Origin: Phytopythium helicoides | Lineage: Eukaryota; Oomycota; Peronosporomycetes; Pythiales; Pythiaceae | Assembly: GCA_024867545.1 (NCBI GenBank) | Contig: JANFNE010000006.1 | Coordinates: forward strand, 1,324,001 to 1,388,000 | Length of the DNA: 64,000 bases | Direction of reading: 5' to 3' | In this document: positions 18,541 to 27,762 of the stretch, in pieces | How the letters are laid out: each line of letters opens with the position of its first letter | How positions within the stretch are numbered: the first letter of the stretch is position 1 | Program-made: the position numbers and the translations under genes | Notes under the pieces: generated by a model | Seen by the model: only the letters and a program-made list of their open reading frames with translations | Database searches by the model: none | What the model was told of the DNA's origin: nothing

Positions 18541-21500
18541 ATGAAGACTCCCTCCAACTACGGGAGCGAGAATGAGGAGACCACGTTCATCCGCCGTGTG
18601 GCTGCCCCTGACCGCCGCTCGTCTCGGCGCCGCCAGAAGAAGCGCGTGGCCATCGCGGCCGCGACGGTCGGCCTGGTGGCTGCGTCGGGAGTTGTAGGCT
18701 ACGCTTCGATGCGGAGCGGGAGCGCTGCGACGACGGAGACCGCGACGGCAGCTGGTTCCAACGAGGAGACCCAGCAGTTGAACACGCAAAACAAGGAGGC
18801 GCTGTCGATCCCGTCGTTCGTGTCGGAGCTGGACGACCCGTACTACCCGCCGTTCTCGGAGCTGGATGCAAACAACAATGGTGTCGTCTCACAGATGGAA
18901 TTTCTCGTCAAGCTGAGTGCTCATTATGAGGCCAGCACCGGTCAGGTAAACGACTCGGATCTGCCGGATGACATCAAGGAAAGTCTCGTTGACCAGCTTG
19001 GAGACAAGTACGACGTAGACTCACAATGCACGATCAACTCGTACAAGGCATTGAAGAGCTCTTCGACGGTGGTGAATCAAAACGGTCTCGCTAAGCTCTA
19101 TGAAAAGATGGACCTCTGTGATCATCCTACGATCTCGATCCCGGACTTCCTTGTTGACAAGTACAACCTGCCTCCATCTGAGGCAACTGCCGGGTCTACA
19201 ACATCAGGCGCTGGTACGGACACGACAACGACAGAAGTCACAACTCAGGTCGTGACAGTCACGACTGACAGTGGCGAGACTGTTCCTATCGTCGTGCCGC
19301 AGATTCCGGATGGCGTCGACCAGACCATTGTCCAAGTCCCGAATGCCAATGGTGACTACGTGTCTGTGATCGCTGATGTTGTTACGACATCGACGGGCGA
19401 TCAGGTTCTCCAGATTCCGAACGGTGAAGGTGGAGTGACCACGATCGGGGTACCATCAGGTTCGGCGTCTGGCGGTAGCTCAACTTCTACTGAGGACAAC
19501 ACTCAGGTCGTTACTGTTACGACCGGCAGCGGTGAGGCTGTCCCCGTTGTCGTGCCGCAGATTGAAGACGGAGCCGACACTGCCGTCGTTCAAGTGCAGA
19601 ATGCTGATGGCGACTTCGTGTCCGTGACCGCTGATGTCATTACGACGTCGACTGGTGAACAGGTTCTGCAGATTCCGGATGGTGAGGGTGGTGTGACGAC
19701 CGTCGAGGTACCATCGGGATCGGCATCCGCGAGCGGTTCAAAGCCCACCGACAGCACTCAAGTGTTGTCTGTCACGACCGATAGCGGCGAGAATGTCCCC
19801 ATCGTTGTGCCTCCGATCCCCGATGGAGCTGACCAGACCATTGTCCAAGTCCCGACTTCCGATGGCGACTTTGTTTCTGTGATCGCTGATATTGTCACGA
19901 CCTCGACTGGTGACCAGATTCTGCAGATTCCGGATGGTGAAGGTGGTGTGACTACCGTCGAGATACCATCGGGATCGGCATCCGCCAGTTCAGCGTCTAC
20001 CGAGGATAACACCCAAGTGTTGACGGTCACAACCGACAGCGGGGAGACTGTCCCTATCGTTGTGCCGGAGATCCCGGATGGCGCCGACACTGCCATCGTC
20101 CAAGTCCCGAATTCCGATGGCGACTTCGTCTCCGTGACCGCTGATGTCGTTACGACGTCGACAGGTGACCAGATTCTCCAGATTCCGGACGGTGAGGGTG
20201 GTGTGACGACCGTCGAGGTACCATCGGGATCGGCGTCCGCAGGTACCACAACCACCACTGAGGATACCGATGTTGATGATATCATCGAGTCTCTCGGTGG
20301 ATACGAGGACGATAATCTTGCAAGCCCGGATTCCACGGAGACTGTTGTGCAAGTGACGACTTCGGATGGCGAACAGATGAATGTCATTGTCCCGGATGCC
20401 CCCATTGTTGATGGCCAAGGAGTTGTTGAGATCCCGACGGACGACGGCTACCAGCCTATTGTTATCTCCGAAATCCCGACCAGTGACGGTGGTGCCATCC
20501 TCCAGATTCCGGATGGCGATGGTGGCTTCACTTCTGTTCAGGTCACCTCGGCTCCGATTGACGCAACGACCGACGACACTGCTGACACAGTTGTTCAGGT
20601 TGCGACTGATGATGGCGGTGAAATCTCTATTGTTGTACCGGATGTTCCGGCTGAGGATGGCAAGGATGTTGTTCAGATCCCGACTGCTGACGGATACGAG
20701 ACAATCACTGTGGACGCCATTGATACTGGTGATGGAAACGAGGTTCTGTTGATTCCAGATGGCGAGGGTGGCGTAACTCCGGTCCAAGTCACTGATAGCT
20801 CGGCCGATACGACAACGACTGATGACTCTACGCAGACAATCTCCGTCACGACTGCCGATGGAGTCGAGGTGCCAGTGATCATCCCCGACGTTCCTGCTGA
20901 GAACGGTCAGGACGTTGTCGAGATCAAGAACGCGGATGGCGACTACGTGCCGGTCACGGTTGATGTCATTGAGACCCAGGACGGCGGTGAGATCATGATG
21001 ATCCCCGACGGAGCCGGTGGTGTAACGCCTGTTGAGGTGACGCCGGAGCCAGATGTGTCTACGACGGACACGAACCCGGTGGTTTCCGTCACCACCGACG
21101 ACGGTGATGTCGTGCCTGTGATTATCCCCGATGTTCCAGCCGTTGATGGACAGGATGTTGTGGAGATCCAGAACTCGGAGGGAGAGTTTGTGCCAGTGAC
21201 GGTCGATGTCATTGAGACTGAGGACGGCGGACAAATTCTCCAGATCCCAGACGGGGAGGGTGGTGTGACCCCTGTCAAGGTTACCGCGACCCCGACCATT
21301 TCTGACACGACGGCAACCACGACCGGTGACGTCTTTGAGATTAAGGACAAGGAGATCATCGGTATCGCCAACGAAGATGGTCAGTACGTGCCGAACGTCG
21401 CAGATGTTATCATTACCAAGGACGGCAGCGAGATCCTTCAGATCCCGAGCCCAGACGGTGGTGTGATTTCTGTCACAGTCATGAATGGCGAGTCATCAGG

Positions 21501-22587
21501 CTCAAAGGGAGATAGCGGCCAAGTCATGACCGTGGCGACGGGTGGTGGCGATGTTGTGCCGGTGATCATTCCGGATGTGCCTGCTGTTGACGGCAAGGAC
21601 GTCGTTGAGGTCCAAGACTCGAACGGCCAGTTCGTTCCCATCACGGTCGATGTCATCGAGACGGCGGATGGCGGCGAGTTTATCCAAATCCCGGATGGCA
21701 GTGGTGGCGTCACGACGGTAGAGGTGACCTCAGCTCCAGACACGACGACAACCGGTTCATCCTCTGGGTCCACACCATCTCTTCGTGGCACTGACGTCGA
21801 CGATGTGATCAAAGACATTGGAGGAGCTACGCTTGACTCGGATATCGCAGACGCCATTCCTGATGACACGATTCTCACTGTTCCAACAACGGATGGCAAT
21901 GATGTTGCGGTGATCATCCCGGCGGCTCCAGCTGTTGACGGAAACGTAGTCATCGAGGTTCAAAAGGATGATGGCGAGTTTGTCTCGGAGCTTGTGACCG
22001 CGATTCCGACCGACAACGGGAACATTCTGCAGATCCCTGATGACAATGGAGGCTTCACTTCGATCCACGTGACTGATGCGCCAAGTGCGACAGAGCAGAC
22101 GACAGACGCCCCAGCGATTGTCCAGGTTCCGTCTGGCGAAGGTAGCGGCACGATCATCATCATCCCAGATGTCCCCCCTATCGGTGGACAAGATGTTGTT
22201 CAGATCCAGACCGATGACGGTATCAAGACGATCCTGGTCGACGAAACACCGACGGACGATGGTGGCCAGATTCTTCAGATCCCCGATGACAACGGCGGCT
22301 TCATTAGTGTTGAGGTGACCAAGGCGCCAGTCGATGTCCCGGATTACATGACAAAGGACCAGTTCAAGCAGCAACTCGCGGACTTTTATGCGGACAAGCT
22401 GCACGGATTCAAGGACTCTGCGGTCCAGGCAGAGCTCGAGAGTGACTCGATCGCTACCAAGATCCAGGCGCTCGACGACTGCATTGAGCAGGCCGCAAAC
22501 AAATTCGGCTGGTACGGCGTGTACGAGCAGGCTCCTCACTTCGAGAACGCCGTCGACTGGGTGCAGCACGTTTGCTGGGCTGCCTAG
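18541..22587 (+). CDS. Acidic repeat membrane-anchored protein, copy 3 (diverged repeats)
   Basis: Single-exon gene of 1,348 residues on the opposite strand from copies 1 and 2. The first 60 residues are almost the same as theirs (basic N-terminus, hydrophobic anchor). An EF-hand loop D-A-N-N-N-G-V-V-S-Q-M-E follows near residue 105. The rest has roughly a dozen repeats of 75-95 residues with a common skeleton (VTTxSGExVPIVVPxIPDG, then VQVxNxDGDFVSV, then VLQIPDGEGGVTTVEVPSGS), clearly related to but much more diverged than the 261-bp units. The C-terminal domain (YMTKDQFKQQLADFYADKL ... HVCWAA) is conserved. This copy probably shows the ancestral state before homogenisation. Function unknown; probably extracellular or vesicular. 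Confidence 0.85.
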   Translation: MKTPSNYGSENEETTFIRRVAAPDRRSSRRRQKKRVAIAAATVGLVAASGVVGYASMRSGSAATTETATAAGSNEETQQLNTQNKEALSIPSFVSELDDPYYPPFSELDANNNGVVSQMEFLVKLSAHYEASTGQVNDSDLPDDIKESLVDQLGDKYDVDSQCTINSYKALKSSSTVVNQNGLAKLYEKMDLCDHPTISIPDFLVDKYNLPPSEATAGSTTSGAGTDTTTTEVTTQVVTVTTDSGETVPIVVPQIPDGVDQTIVQVPNANGDYVSVIADVVTTSTGDQVLQIPNGEGGVTTIGVPSGSASGGSSTSTEDNTQVVTVTTGSGEAVPVVVPQIEDGADTAVVQVQNADGDFVSVTADVITTSTGEQVLQIPDGEGGVTTVEVPSGSASASGSKPTDSTQVLSVTTDSGENVPIVVPPIPDGADQTIVQVPTSDGDFVSVIADIVTTSTGDQILQIPDGEGGVTTVEIPSGSASASSASTEDNTQVLTVTTDSGETVPIVVPEIPDGADTAIVQVPNSDGDFVSVTADVVTTSTGDQILQIPDGEGGVTTVEVPSGSASAGTTTTTEDTDVDDIIESLGGYEDDNLASPDSTETVVQVTTSDGEQMNVIVPDAPIVDGQGVVEIPTDDGYQPIVISEIPTSDGGAILQIPDGDGGFTSVQVTSAPIDATTDDTADTVVQVATDDGGEISIVVPDVPAEDGKDVVQIPTADGYETITVDAIDTGDGNEVLLIPDGEGGVTPVQVTDSSADTTTTDDSTQTISVTTADGVEVPVIIPDVPAENGQDVVEIKNADGDYVPVTVDVIETQDGGEIMMIPDGAGGVTPVEVTPEPDVSTTDTNPVVSVTTDDGDVVPVIIPDVPAVDGQDVVEIQNSEGEFVPVTVDVIETEDGGQILQIPDGEGGVTPVKVTATPTISDTTATTTGDVFEIKDKEIIGIANEDGQYVPNVADVIITKDGSEILQIPSPDGGVISVTVMNGESSGSKGDSGQVMTVATGGGDVVPVIIPDVPAVDGKDVVEVQDSNGQFVPITVDVIETADGGEFIQIPDGSGGVTTVEVTSAPDTTTTGSSSGSTPSLRGTDVDDVIKDIGGATLDSDIADAIPDDTILTVPTTDGNDVAVIIPAAPAVDGNVVIEVQKDDGEFVSELVTAIPTDNGNILQIPDDNGGFTSIHVTDAPSATEQTTDAPAIVQVPSGEGSGTIIIIPDVPPIGGQDVVQIQTDDGIKTILVDETPTDDGGQILQIPDDNGGFISVEVTKAPVDVPDYMTKDQFKQQLADFYADKLHGFKDSAVQAELESDSIATKIQALDDCIEQAANKFGWYGVYEQAPHFENAVDWVQHVCWAA

Positions 22588-22755
22588 GCGCGGTTTGGCG
22601 TGTGAGGCATCACGTGTGTATGCGTGTGCATCTATCCACTCGTCTTTGCGGCTACTCGTTTCGTCCGCATCAATGCATGAACTATGAAAGCAAACCGCTT
22701 ACTTCTTCAGTTGACTCTCTTTACAACATCAAACATCTAAGTGGTTGTGCTCTAC

Positions 22756-23910
22756 TCAATCGTAGCGAGACTTGATGTTCTCGTAAACGCGGCGCAGCAT
22801 CCAGCCATCGCCAGGCGTGATGGTGGCGGATGCGCCGGCCTCCATGATACAAGCAGGGAAGTCGGACGCCGGCTTGTCCGTCGTCTCGTAGAAGTCGGGA
22901 AGACCAAAGCCGTGGCCGATCTCGTGAGAGACGATTTGCAGCTGGTCATTGTCGAGAGTGGCCAACATGTTCTCAGCGTCAACGCGCTGACCCCAGTCAC
23001 CACCAGCACCACCGCCCATACCGAGTGTGGGCCACAACGACATGTCGAACGGTTTGCCTTCGCATGCACTGGTGTCGGCACTCGCGACCTGTCCAAGGTG
23101 CTTGTAGCATGCGTCAGGGCACTGCGGGACCCCATCGGCGTCCACGACACCCTCGTAGATCTTGCCGAGCGAGTCGTCAGACCAGTCGAGTAGAGACTTG
23201 TCACGCACAGCGAAGCCCACGACGGTGACGTCAATCTGCTCGAATGGCCAGCAGTCGTAGCCGATGAGCCACTCGTTCCAAGCCTTGAACTGGCGGTTGA
23301 GCATGGCCTCAAACTTGGAGGCAACGTCCTTCGACAGCGACTCGGTGCTGTCCCAGCGGATGCAGTAGCTCAACGAGCCGTTGTTGTTGTGCAGCTGGTC
23401 GCTGATAAAGTTGTTGAACTGCGGCACGTACGTCGACATGCGCTTCTCCCACACCCAGTCAACGTACTCGGTGCTGATGTACTCGGCCGGGTTGCCCACC
23501 ACGCACTCGCCGTTTGCCGACGTGACGGTGCCGAACGTCGCGTGGTCGGCAGTTGTAGTCGATGACGACGTCGTTGTGCTCGAGCTGGAAGTGTCAGCTG
23601 ACGAAGCGCTGGTCGTCGAATCCGCCTCATCCTCGACGTCGTCCGCTTCTCCCTCCACTTCCTCGCCGTCGGCTTCGTTGGCGTCGCTGGCATCAGCGTA
23701 CTCGTCATCGGTCGACGCAGCAGGTGCAGCGGGCGTAACGGTAGGGAACGCCTCCGGAGTAGCGGACGTCGCAACAGGAGCAGCCGTGGTCTCAACTGGA
23801 GCAGAAGTCGTTGCGACTGGTGCTGTCGTCTTCTTCGGCGTGCAACTGGCAGCGTCAGCACCCGCGAGCACGCAGGCCGCACCGAGAGCAAGTAGCTGAA
23901 GTACACGCAT
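22756..23910 (-). CDS. Secreted zinc metalloprotease-like protein
   Basis: Single exon, 384 residues from the start at 23910. That ATG places a standard signal peptide first (MRVLQLLALGAACVLAGADA, cleavage near AASC); an in-frame ATG seven codons earlier is less likely. Residues about 25-125 are a Thr/Ser/Ala/Pro and acidic linker typical of O-glycosylated spacers. The C-terminal domain carries the zinc-binding signature HEIGHGFGLPDFY (HExxHxxGxxD, metzincin-like) followed by IMEAG, possibly the Met-turn. It contains several Cys (CYK, CEGK, CWPF, CIRW). A protease of extracellular proteins is the natural reading. It faces the 3' end of repeat-gene copy 3, separated by 168 bp. Confidence 0.8.
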   Translation of the reverse strand: MRVLQLLALGAACVLAGADAASCTPKKTTAPVATTSAPVETTAAPVATSATPEAFPTVTPAAPAASTDDEYADASDANEADGEEVEGEADDVEDEADSTTSASSADTSSSSTTTSSSTTTADHATFGTVTSANGECVVGNPAEYISTEYVDWVWEKRMSTYVPQFNNFISDQLHNNNGSLSYCIRWDSTESLSKDVASKFEAMLNRQFKAWNEWLIGYDCWPFEQIDVTVVGFAVRDKSLLDWSDDSLGKIYEGVVDADGVPQCPDACYKHLGQVASADTSACEGKPFDMSLWPTLGMGGGAGGDWGQRVDAENMLATLDNDQLQIVSHEIGHGFGLPDFYETTDKPASDFPACIMEAGASATITPGDGWMLRRVYENIKSRYD

Positions 23911-25849
23911 GGCGATTGTCCCGTTGATCACTTGGCGCTGGAATGGAGCTGGCAGATTAAGGAATGCCTGCCTGCGATTGGAAACTAACGGCTAGTCGCC
24001 CGTGCCCGTCGAGCTCCTACTGATGACCACGAGCAAGCCTTTACGGCGCTCATCAGCTCCGCGACAAGGGCCATGCGGTGCCAAGATAGACCCTAGGCTC
24101 GGCGATTCAAACTCTCGAACAGCACATCGCGATGAGATGATACTTTGGTGAGATTGCGGCGTACTGTAGAGGTCGAACAGCTCACGCCGTCATCGCCAGT
24201 CGCGCCGACTAGTTGAACAGCAACATAATCTACATGAGTACATCTTGCTTCAGAAAACAATTTATACTGATTTAAATGTATTAGAAAACCGACTATCCCC
24301 AGCCGCTTTCAGAGCACCCACGTGTCGAATTCGATGTGACGCGCGCACTTGGTGGCCGTGAAGGCGCTCGGGTCGGCTCGAATCAAAGACATGTGAATTT
24401 CAAGCATCTCTAAGAGATCTGTTGTCCGTGATTGCGCTGTGAATGCATTGCTACCTCACGTGGGCGATGTCATCAAAATCCTTCGAAGAACCACCATGTT
24501 GTTGCGGAGGTGCGGAACTCGACCCAAGACACGTCACAGGTCATGGTGTGCTCCGTAAGGGACCTCGGCATTATCCGGCGCTAGGTATTCCCCTGAGTGA
24601 CGCTCACGTGTCATTCGGTCGCTAGTAGTGAGAGGCCGGCATTATCGGGCTCCAAGTCCATAAAGAAAGGCATGCCGGTGAGGCATGACTGTTAACTTTC
24701 TGCAATTTTTTCTCATTGACAAATTTGCCAGCTTCGGTCAAGACCCGGGGTTCGCGACACATGCCAAGGGTGAGATTCTCACGTCCACAACAGCAATCAA
24801 TGTTCAAGAACTGCGCGCGATGAAAGTCTCTTTGACAGCAACGCATTGATAACCGAAGTTACATATAGCGAGTTGTAGGCGCGAGCTCTGTGGGGCAGTG
24901 CCCAATCAATGCAGTATGGCGACGGGCCGAGTCTTCGAAGGTATCTGTCGCCCGACGCCGACTGCTGAGATCGATGCTTGATGCAAATTCTGTAAATGGA
25001 GTGACCTGATTCGAATTGATTTCGCCACAAGATAGCTTCTGTGGACGATTACCACTGCTCATCATATCAACCACAGTGCGAATAAAAAATGACACCAATC
25101 AGGCAAGAGCGCATAGTCCCTCCTCAACATACCTGAGGTGTTACATCGGGTAGGACATGGCACACTATAGCACTATTCCCGCCTAACCTCAGCATAGATC
25201 TCACGCACTGGTCATGATGCTCGTGGGTAACTGCTACTATTCGACTTGGTCCGCAAGAATGAAAGTATAGAATTCAAAACGACTTGGGGTTTTCCCATTC
25301 CATCGTACGCAGATGCTGATGTCTGATATCAAGAGCTAGCCATTTGCGTGCCCAATGGCTCAGTCCTCAAGCGGTGTTTCGAGCTCTTCTTTGAGATAAT
25401 CCACATGGCGACAACAATAACAGAGTGGAGTAAATTTTCGCAGCAACAGACCATCGTCAGCATCAAGTCAACAGTGTCTTTGCTATCGTTCAGACTTCGA
25501 GGTCCCTCCCTTTTTTTTTTTTTTTTCAAACCGAGCCTGAGCTTTTCAGCTGCCGCCATCAATTTTTCTCCTCTCCATCGCGCACGCAGACAAACCAGTC
25601 CCCGAAACGAGTTTCCCAATGTTCGTCGTAGGGCTGGTGTGAGTGCTCATGCGAATGCTCACGTTCATGGTCATTCAAATTTCCGTGGTCTAGCTCGTCT
25701 TGGAGCTCGTGAAGTGCTTTTCGTTGCAATCGCAAGAAAGCCACTTCACACTTGACAGCCATGTTGAAGTGGCCACCCTCGGTATGATACCGGTTCCTCG
25801 TCGGTGGCCGCTCCTTCCCCATTATCCTGACGAACACCTCGGAAGCAGC
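23911..25849. other. Long intergenic region, no convincing gene
   Basis: About 1.9 kb. The part nearest 23911 serves as upstream region for the metalloprotease. Short open frames exist on both strands (up to about 80 codons) but have no recognisable motif, splice partners or sensible composition. A run of 17 T lies near 25509. The frame of the next gene is open from 25700, but its recognisable domain begins at 25850. Confidence 0.5.
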
Positions 25850-27679
25850 ATGACGACCGCCCCCTGCAAGCTCTTCGTCTTCGGGCTCGGCTACTCGGCC
25901 TCGCGCGCGGCGCTGGCCTTCCACAGGCGCTTGGGCTTCTCCGTCGCCGGCTCTGTGCGCTCCCGCGAGTCCGTGGCGCAGCTCACGGCCGCGCACCCGG
26001 CCGTCTTCTCGGCCGATAACGTGTTCGTGTTTGACGGAGAGACCCACGACGAGGCCCTGGACGCGGCGCTCGCGGACGCCACGCACTTGCTGATCTCGGT
26101 GCCGACAGGCAGGACGGACGAGACTGCGGACCCGGTGCTGGTGGCGTTCAGGGACAGGATCCTGGCGCGTGCAGGAGCGCTCCAGTGGGTCGCGTACCTC
26201 TCGACCATCGGCGTGTACGGCGAGACCAACGGGCTGGTGGTGGACGAGAGCGCGCCCGTGGGCTCCTCGGTGCGCAGGTCCCAGCTCAGGATCAGGGCCG
26301 AACAGCTCTGGCTGGAGCTCCCGGGCGTCCCTGTGCACGTCTTCCGCATCGCTGGCATCTACGGACCCGGACGAGGCACTGTCACCAAGGTGCGCAGCGG
26401 ATCCGCCACGCGGATCCACATCCCTGGAAGGGTGTTCAACCGCATCCACGTCGACGATATCGTCGAGATCTTGCTGGCCTCGGCGGCCAAGCCCAACCCT
26501 GGAGCCATCTACAATGTTTGTGACGACGAGCCCGCACCGGCGGAGGACGTGACGGCGTACGCGTGCGAGCTGCTGGGACTGCCCGTACCGCCCAGTATTT
26601 CATGGGAGGAGGCGGAGGCTACGATGAGTGCCATGGCAAAGTCCTTCTACGCCGAGAGCAAGGTCTGCAGCAACGCGCGTATTCGCAACGAACTTGGCGT
26701 GCAGCTCAGATACCCAACGTACCGCGAGGGTCTCCTTGCCCAAGTTATCGAAGAGGAGGCAGGAGCCGAGGCAACTGAGCTCGACCAGCACCCAGAGCAG
26801 CTCGTCGTCGTCGCCAACATCGGATCGCTGCGTGCGGAGCCGTACCTGGACCTCCGCCAGATCAGTTTCCGCCTGAGCCGCGCGCTCCGCCGCCCGGTCG
26901 TTCCCTGTAGCTTCCGATTCTCGAACCGTGTGGACGCTGCCCAACTGAACGGTATTCCTGCGAAGACTTTTGAGATGGTGCTGTCCGAGTACCTCAAGCA
27001 AAACTCGCCGTCGAACGCCGAAGTGATTGTTCTACCACTCTTCTTCGGCAAGAGCACGACGTTGACCGAGTTTCTGCCTCAGGTTGCGACCAAGTGCTGG
27101 CAGCAACTTGAGCACAGCGTGGGGTCAACTCTAAAGCTGCGTGTGGGTGATTGTGTCGTTGACAAGTCGACACCCGAGGACAATCGTGTAGCCCAAATCC
27201 TCCACGACCGCATCCGCGAGCAACTTGAGGGAGTCCCTGACTCGGAGGAGATCACAGTCATCGTGCTGGACCACGGGACGCCTAGCTTCGAAGTGCATGA
27301 GGCACGCGAGGTTGTCGCGGATCAGTTGCGTGCGATTCTCAAAGACAACAAGAGCGTGCTTCGGGTGCTAACGGCATGCATGGAGCGCCGCGAAGGTGCT
27401 GAGTTTGACTTCAATGACCCGCTTCTGGAGCATGCGCTGGACCATTACGACATCACATCCGGCACTGTGGTTGTTGCCAAGCTCTTTTTCTCCGGAGGTC
27501 GTCACGCTGGCGAGAGTGGAGATATCGAAGAGATCACGAACGCGGTCAAGCTTCGTCACCCTGGAGTTAGTGTGCGCGTCACTGAGCCTCTGGGAAGCCA
27601 CCTGTTGCTGACGGATATCCTCAAGGACCGCTTCCGCCGCGCAGTGAACCAGAAAGAAGTGGATCTCTCCTTGGAGTAG
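25850..27679 (+). CDS. Atypical SDR (YeeZ-like) fused to duplicated CbiX/SirB-type chelatase
   Basis: Single exon, 609 residues from the ATG at 25850, chosen because the Rossmann strand KLFVFGLGYSASRAAL follows at once. Residues 1-300 are an atypical short-chain dehydrogenase: GxGYSA nucleotide motif, STIGVYGE, FRIAGIYGPGR, NRIHVDDIV. Residues from about 320 hold two halves resembling CbiX sirohydrochlorin chelatase. The first half has lost its metal-binding His (NIGS in place of HGS; PLFFGKSTT in place of a GxH strand). The second keeps LDHGTP and FSGGRHAGESGDI, plus the terminal PLGSHLLLTDIL. Such enzymes insert Fe or Co into sirohydrochlorin, so a role in siroheme synthesis is inferred; the SDR substrate is unknown. 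An upstream in-frame ATG at 25700 would add 50 residues. Converges with the Sfi1-like gene 83 bp away. Confidence 0.75.
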   Translation: MTTAPCKLFVFGLGYSASRAALAFHRRLGFSVAGSVRSRESVAQLTAAHPAVFSADNVFVFDGETHDEALDAALADATHLLISVPTGRTDETADPVLVAFRDRILARAGALQWVAYLSTIGVYGETNGLVVDESAPVGSSVRRSQLRIRAEQLWLELPGVPVHVFRIAGIYGPGRGTVTKVRSGSATRIHIPGRVFNRIHVDDIVEILLASAAKPNPGAIYNVCDDEPAPAEDVTAYACELLGLPVPPSISWEEAEATMSAMAKSFYAESKVCSNARIRNELGVQLRYPTYREGLLAQVIEEEAGAEATELDQHPEQLVVVANIGSLRAEPYLDLRQISFRLSRALRRPVVPCSFRFSNRVDAAQLNGIPAKTFEMVLSEYLKQNSPSNAEVIVLPLFFGKSTTLTEFLPQVATKCWQQLEHSVGSTLKLRVGDCVVDKSTPEDNRVAQILHDRIREQLEGVPDSEEITVIVLDHGTPSFEVHEAREVVADQLRAILKDNKSVLRVLTACMERREGAEFDFNDPLLEHALDHYDITSGTVVVAKLFFSGGRHAGESGDIEEITNAVKLRHPGVSVRVTEPLGSHLLLTDILKDRFRRAVNQKEVDLSLE

Positions 27680-27762
27680 ATGAACAGACCACGATAGAGA
27701 GAACTCCATCACCATGCAACCCATCTTTTTGCCCCAACCACGTCGACTTCATAGGTAGTGTT

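Noticed and set aside
23911..25849. Possible transposon or tRNA in the long intergenic stretch
   Set aside because: No transposase or reverse-transcriptase motif, no terminal repeats, and no cloverleaf with a GGTTCGAATCC-type B box was found by eye.
25559..26449. 296-codon minus-strand frame
   Set aside because: Antisense to the SDR domain, with composition typical of the reverse strand of a GC-rich gene.
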